Below, one piece after another: positions 6,501-9,090 of a stretch of DNA of 9,090 nucleotides (within the stretch, counting starts at the first letter, position 1; each line of letters starts with the position of its first letter). The stretch comes from Methylovulum sp. (GTDB taxonomy: Bacteria; Pseudomonadota; Gammaproteobacteria; Methylococcales; Methylomonadaceae): positions 1 through 9,090 of the forward strand of contig JAQTNZ010000064.1 of assembly GCA_028713595.1 (NCBI GenBank), given 5' to 3'. The notes below the pieces were generated by a model, which was given only the letters and a program-made list of their open reading frames with translations, had not been told where the DNA came from and did not search any database. The translations under genes and the position numbers were made by a program.

Positions 6501-6752
6501 GGCACACCGCAATTGAATGATCCTGGCAGCGGCAATTTTTATAATGTCGCCAAACAAAAGTTGCAGGACATCATCAACCCCGAACAGGAACGCCTAAAGG
6601 AGCTGGCTAATGACCGCTCCCAAGCCATCGCCAAATATCTTGTCCAACAAGGCGGCATCGCCCAAGAACGGGTTTATATTCTGGATTCTGTCGTTGACAC
6701 CGACAAAAACAACAAGGAAATTGCCAGCTTATTGGCATTAAAGGCCAATTAA
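3579..6752 (+). CDS. DUF748 / AsmA-like inner-membrane-anchored envelope protein
   Basis: This is a 1057-residue protein of the DUF748 group, relatives of AsmA, YhdP and TamB. An N-terminal membrane anchor (about residues 7-35, LFAFILKALLITTGCLAFVV) is followed by a short Pro/Leu segment and then a long beta-rich periplasmic region. The region 480-860 carries the family-like NAYDLAPVDIAGNISPF (about 710-726) and LPLKLAVALLKDSDGKIKMD (799-818). The last 190 residues, from FKAGSAALENAQQEKL, are helical with an OmpA-like flavour (L-E-I-K-G-V-T-Q near 901-908). Three internal units start with LTL at 108, 401 and 612. AsmA-like proteins form groove-like bridges implicated in phospholipid movement to the outer membrane; that role is a family inference. 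The start is uncertain: ATGs at 3579 and 3585 are in frame, and neither has a strong Shine-Dalgarno sequence. The gene stands alone, between a terminator upstream and a 347-bp gap downstream. Confidence 0.85.
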   Translation: MPMTTRLFAFILKALLITTGCLAFVVIAGFYSLPALLTSQLPGLIERHTGRKASLAAATLQLSPLALGLQGFVLREKDQKTLLAFDELSVEIDARQSWQQTALVIRQLTLKKPEVYLSRNQDGRFNFQDLAPDSPQTQTDSGAGFSVDIAKFAISGGQLVWNHTQATKPWSETLHSLDIVIENVNSRSNIPAHISLNMALQSGGHLAWDGTLALSPLTSLGHLKLDNVNLPKFTALFLADSGVANMGANNTLEADYQLAYSQGKLIMTAPKASFELHDIEYAQAGQTLKLAGLKHETSLSVAYAPGEWRLEAQTAHTQANTLRIQDSLNQLLGELKQLTAATAYQVTYNDHHLNMSASQAAMTIKELRISGQGGELISLPALAVQGIQANLDQHTLKISSLTLDNADLSAWLDTDGRLNYQALLPTSTPSPAKVSATPAVDWDINVGNIALNNCAVNFEDRTLPKPTTLTLKPINLKLSGYANNPSTPLPFTLSAGINDNGLISLQGNLVLAPLAMETAVTVNTIDLEKFQPYYDRFIRLDIIDGMLDIDGTVSLKQTENQPLDIRFNGNGGIDDLLIRDQRVHKDFLKWERLALKNMVIDVLGQRYSATELTLNKPYARVTIRKDKTVNFSDLLIAQEQPAGTASAPKTSATKPAFFKLGKIQIIDGSSDFTDLSLLLPFSAHIKSLDGGASGVSSDKSSHIQVDLKGNAYDLAPVDIAGNISPFLDEYDIKINFNGLPMPLVSSYMVQFAGYKVEKGKMTLDLHYQIANKKLTASNHFLIDQFELGERVENPDAVSLPLKLAVALLKDSDGKIKMDVPISGDLDKPHFNIGAIVTEALINALSKVISSPFSALASLTGGQHSDLSAIAFKAGSAALENAQQEKLNGIAAALKVHTQLMLEIKGVTQQQQDWPAISDDALYDQLKIRRAAEINGKTARKIRAEYVELSTQDYQRLLADMFIEKFPALAKKSWLGTPQLNDPGSGNFYNVAKQKLQDIINPEQERLKELANDRSQAIAKYLVQQGGIAQERVYILDSVVDTDKNNKEIASLLALKAN

Positions 6753-7099
6753 ACGCAAGCGGCGACCCGTTTTTCCGGTAAAATTACCACAAAAGCTGGG
6801 TTTTGTCAGCGTATCAAAGCATAATAGGGGCGATTTCCGGGCGCTTGGGGATTTTTCTCAGGCTTGCTGTGTTTTTAACGGCAACGCCATGTAAAATAGC
6901 CGTTATTTGACACACGAATTGATGCCTCACCCCCCTATTAATTATTAAAACCCCAAATCAGGCACATAATTTTTGTGCATCCTCCAAAAAGGCTACTATA
7001 CTTTTTGAGTCAATTCATATTGTGGTTGCGGCCAATAATTAAAACAAATGGGGATTGTTATCTATGGGTCACACTAATGGTCACTTTTAAGGATATGTT
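6753..7099. other. 347-bp intergenic region before pilM
   Basis: No coding frame is convincing here. After the DUF748 stop there are AT-rich hairpins (ACAAAA-gctggg-TTTTGT, 6789-6806; TAACGGC with GCCGTTA, 6876-6882 and 6899-6905, 16-nt loop, followed by TTT), which could weakly terminate transcription. Closer to pilM lie an inverted repeat GCACA-N7-TGTGC (6962-6978), a promoter-like pair, and a direct repeat GGTCAC (7067-7072 and 7079-7084, 12 bp apart) just before the pilM ribosome site. Confidence 0.6.
6973..7002 (+). promoter_or_regulatory. Candidate sigma-70 promoter for pilMNO
   Basis: TTGTGC (6973-6978, 3 of 6 consensus) and TATACT (6997-7002, 5 of 6) are separated by 18 bp. The -35 element overlaps the right arm of the inverted repeat GCACA-N7-TGTGC (6962-6978), a place where a regulator could act. 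A perfect TTGACA at 6907-6912 has no -10 element at usable spacing. Confidence 0.4.
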
Positions 7100-8161
7100 A
7101 TGAAATGGTTTAGCCATAAACAGAATACGGTTCTGAGTATTGATATCAGTACGGCGGCAGTAAAAATGCTCGAATTAAGCCGCCTAGGGCCGCGTTATCG
7201 GGTGGAAAGTTACGCCGTCGCACCGTTACCTAAAGATGCGGTGATTGATAAGAATGTCACCAATGTCAATATGATTGCTGACACCATTAAAATTGCCCTG
7301 AAACAATCCGGCACCAGTTTAAGGCAAGCCACCGTGGCGGTGGCCGGCTCTTCGGTCATGACCAAAATCATCCCTATGGACGCGTCCCTTAGCGAAGATG
7401 AAATGGAAGAGCAAATCATGATCGAAGCCGACCAATATGTGCCCTATTCACTGGATGAAGTCAATTTTGACTTTGAAGTGCAGGGCTTTAACGAAAGCAA
7501 CCCGGGCATGGTGGACGTGCTGCTGGCGGCTTCCAGGCGGGAAAACGTCGATAACCGTGTCGAAGCCCTGGCCAAAGCGGGCTTAAAAGCCAAAATCGTT
7601 GATGTTGAGGCTTTTGCCATGGAAAACGCCTTTTCCTTGCTCACCGAACAGTTTGCCGATTCCATAGAAGGCCAAACCGTGGCGATTGCCGATATTGGCG
7701 CGACCATCACGACACTCAATGTCCTGCATAGCAGCCGCAGCATTTATACCCGCGAACAAGGTTTTGGTGGCAAGCAATTGACAGAAGAAATCCAGCGCCG
7801 CTACGGCCTTTCTTACGAAGAGGCAGGGTTGGCAAAACGTCATGGCGGCTTGCCGGACAACTACACCACCGATGTCCTTGACCCGTTTAAAAGGGCCATG
7901 CTCCAGCAAATCCAACGCTCTTTGCAATTTTTTGTCTCCTCCAGCGCCAACAGGAGCATAGACCGGATCATTTTGGCCGGCGGCTGCGCCTCAATACCCG
8001 GTGTCGATCAGCTGATTGAAAAAAACCTGGGGATACCCGTCTATATCGCCAACCCGTTCCTGAACATGAAGCTATCCAGCAAAGTAAAGCCGCAAGTCTT
8101 AAGCAATGATGCCCCGGCCATGATGATTGCCTGTGGTTTGGCATTAAGGAGTTTTGACTAA
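7100..8161 (+). CDS. pilM: Type IV pilus assembly protein PilM (actin-like ATPase)
   Basis: PilM is a 353-residue cytoplasmic protein with the FtsA/actin fold that docks on the PilN N-terminus at the inner face of the inner membrane, in the PilMNOP alignment complex linking the pilus motor to the PilQ secretin. The ATG at 7100 has TAAGGA 6 nt upstream. Visible nucleotide-fold motifs are the phosphate-1 loop SIDISTAAVKMLEL (13-26), the phosphate-2 loop ADIGATITTLNVL (197-209) and the adenosine motif ILAGGCASIPGV (291-302). The segment DQYVPYSLDEVNFDFEV (111-127) is typical of the PilM/PilN-binding region. Length is normal and nothing is broken. The stop overlaps the pilN start by one base (TAATG), which suggests translational coupling. 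It is the first gene of the operon here. Confidence 0.96.
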   Translation: MKWFSHKQNTVLSIDISTAAVKMLELSRLGPRYRVESYAVAPLPKDAVIDKNVTNVNMIADTIKIALKQSGTSLRQATVAVAGSSVMTKIIPMDASLSEDEMEEQIMIEADQYVPYSLDEVNFDFEVQGFNESNPGMVDVLLAASRRENVDNRVEALAKAGLKAKIVDVEAFAMENAFSLLTEQFADSIEGQTVAIADIGATITTLNVLHSSRSIYTREQGFGGKQLTEEIQRRYGLSYEEAGLAKRHGGLPDNYTTDVLDPFKRAMLQQIQRSLQFFVSSSANRSIDRIILAGGCASIPGVDQLIEKNLGIPVYIANPFLNMKLSSKVKPQVLSNDAPAMMIACGLALRSFD

Positions 8162-8763
8162 TGGCAAAAATTAACCTGCTCCCTTGGCGCGAAGAACTAC
8201 GCAAGCAGAAAAAACAGGAATTTTTGAATGCCTTGGCCCTAGGTGTCCTAGTCGCCATTATGGTGCTCGCGGTTATTCATGGCTATTTTGAAAGCCTAAA
8301 ATCCCATCAGGAGGCCAGGAATAAATTGCTGGAGAATGAAATAGCCTTGCTGGACAAAAAAATTGCCGACATTAAGGACATTGAAGAAAAGAAAAGCAAA
8401 TTGCTTGCTAAAATTGACCTCTTACAAAAACTTCAGGAAAGCCGTCCTGAAATCGTACATTTGTTTGATGACATCCCCAAAGTCACGCCCGATGGCGTGT
8501 TCTTGACCAAATTTACCCAAACGGGCACCGATTTGGCCTTTGAAGGCAAATCCCAATCCAATGCCCGGGTTTCGGCGATGATGAGGAATATTGAAGCCTC
8601 GCAATGGATGAACACCCCCACCCTCACCATCATCAAAATACCCGACAAAAGCAATCCTGACCAATTGAGCGACTTTGCCCTACATGCCAAACAAGGCAAA
8701 AAACCTGTGGAAACTGCTGACAGCAACCCCAATGTCCGCACCAAGAAGAGAGGCCAACAATGA
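8161..8763 (+). CDS. pilN: Type IV pilus inner-membrane assembly protein PilN
   Basis: PilN is a 200-residue bitopic inner-membrane protein. The first residues MAKINLLPWREE carry the conserved INLLPWR peptide that inserts into PilM. A single membrane helix spans about 21-40 (FLNALALGVLVAIMVLAVIH), then a Lys/Glu-rich coiled coil (about 45-95), then a compact periplasmic domain (about 97-175) that pairs with PilO. The tail is basic and Pro/Asn-rich. The ATG at 8161 has AAGGAG at 8146-8151. The gene overlaps pilM by one base, and its TGA overlaps the pilO ATG (ATGA), the usual tight packing of this operon. Confidence 0.95.
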   Translation: MAKINLLPWREELRKQKKQEFLNALALGVLVAIMVLAVIHGYFESLKSHQEARNKLLENEIALLDKKIADIKDIEEKKSKLLAKIDLLQKLQESRPEIVHLFDDIPKVTPDGVFLTKFTQTGTDLAFEGKSQSNARVSAMMRNIEASQWMNTPTLTIIKIPDKSNPDQLSDFALHAKQGKKPVETADSNPNVRTKKRGQQ

Positions 8764-9090
8764 ATTTGTCGGAAATAAATTGGGATTTTAACGCCGTAGG
8801 CCAATGGCCTTGGCCTCTCAAGGCGGCGGCGATCACCCTCACCAGCGCTGCCGTTTTAGGTTTGGGGGTTTATCTGCACACTTTTGACCAAATCAAAGAA
8901 TTGGAAGCCGCCGAAAAAAAAGAACAGGATTTGAAAGACAGTTTTGAAATCAAACAAAGAAAAGCCGTCAACTTGCAAGATTACCAAAGCCAATTGAAAC
9001 AAATTGAAGCCGAACTGTTTGAAATGATCCGGCAAATGCCGACTAAAGACGAATTGGCCAGTTTGCTGACAGACATCTCACAAACGGCCT
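8760..9090 (+). CDS. pilO: Type IV pilus inner-membrane assembly protein PilO, N-terminal part (runs off the window)
   Basis: The ATG at 8760 overlaps the pilN stop by 4 bp, with GAGAGG at 8748-8753 as ribosome site. The 110 visible codons stay open to the window edge. The protein begins MNLSEINWDFNAVGQWPWPL, close to the usual PilO start, then has one membrane helix (about 21-40), a charged coiled coil (about 44-95, rich in Glu, Lys and Gln) and the start of the periplasmic domain (MIRQMPTKDELASLLTDIS), where PilO proteins carry a similar LP-x-K-x-E-x-x-x-LL-x-x-I motif. PilO heterodimerises with PilN; pilP and pilQ are expected next. Confidence 0.93.
   Translation, partial: MNLSEINWDFNAVGQWPWPLKAAAITLTSAAVLGLGVYLHTFDQIKELEAAEKKEQDLKDSFEIKQRKAVNLQDYQSQLKQIEAELFEMIRQMPTKDELASLLTDISQTA

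Noticed and set aside
5865..6557. Open frames on both strands within the 3' part of the DUF748 gene
   Set aside because: They follow the codon pattern of the large gene in other frames and have no independent support.
6907..6941. TTGACA (6907-6912) paired with TATTAA (6936-6941) as a pilM promoter
   Set aside because: The spacing of 23 bp is too large for a sigma-70 promoter; the TTGTGC/TATACT pair downstream is more plausible.

Overview
The window is ordinary chromosomal DNA of a Gram-negative bacterium, most likely a gammaproteobacterium. The evidence is a glnK-amtB pair, a pilMNO type IV pilus operon, a large AsmA-like DUF748 envelope protein, and an ECF sigma factor with a zinc-finger anti-sigma protein. 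The overall gene style recalls the methanotrophic Methylococcales, but nothing in the window proves that placement. No tRNA, rRNA, CRISPR array or insertion sequence was seen.

Left part (1-1530): the 3' end of an ECF sigma factor gene (region 4 only) is followed 4 bp later by a small HxxxCxxC zinc-type anti-sigma gene, both on the + strand. Facing them on the - strand is a two-gene unit. Its first gene, hvfA, encodes a secreted Cys-motif peptide of the HvfA/bufferin kind, whose relatives are RiPP copper chelators. Its second gene, hvfX, encodes a DoxX-family membrane protein. The usual maturation genes hvfB (MNIO/DUF692) and hvfC are not between them. Upstream of hvfA lie an ECF-like promoter (GTAAGG-N15-CGACT) and a 19-bp imperfect palindrome where transcription would begin. 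A second stem-loop lies between hvfA and hvfX. The natural reading is a metal- or stress-responsive regulon in which the sigma/anti-sigma pair could control the peptide genes; that link is inference.

Middle part (1600-3545): glnK and amtB form a nitrogen-control operon, with a uridylylatable PII protein that gates an ammonium channel. Behind amtB lies a compact regulatory segment: a perfect palindrome, a perfect TATAAT, a small hairpin and a strong Rho-independent terminator, all just before the next gene. It could be an attenuated leader or a roughly 60-nt small RNA.

Right part (3579-9090): a 1057-residue inner-membrane-anchored DUF748/AsmA-like protein is followed by a 347-bp gap with promoter-like and palindromic sequence. 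Then comes the type IV pilus alignment operon, pilM, pilN and the start of pilO, with overlapping start and stop codons. PilO runs off the window end, where pilP and pilQ would be expected.

The most unusual material is the shortened hvfA-hvfX locus with its leader palindrome, and the leader or small RNA before the DUF748 gene.
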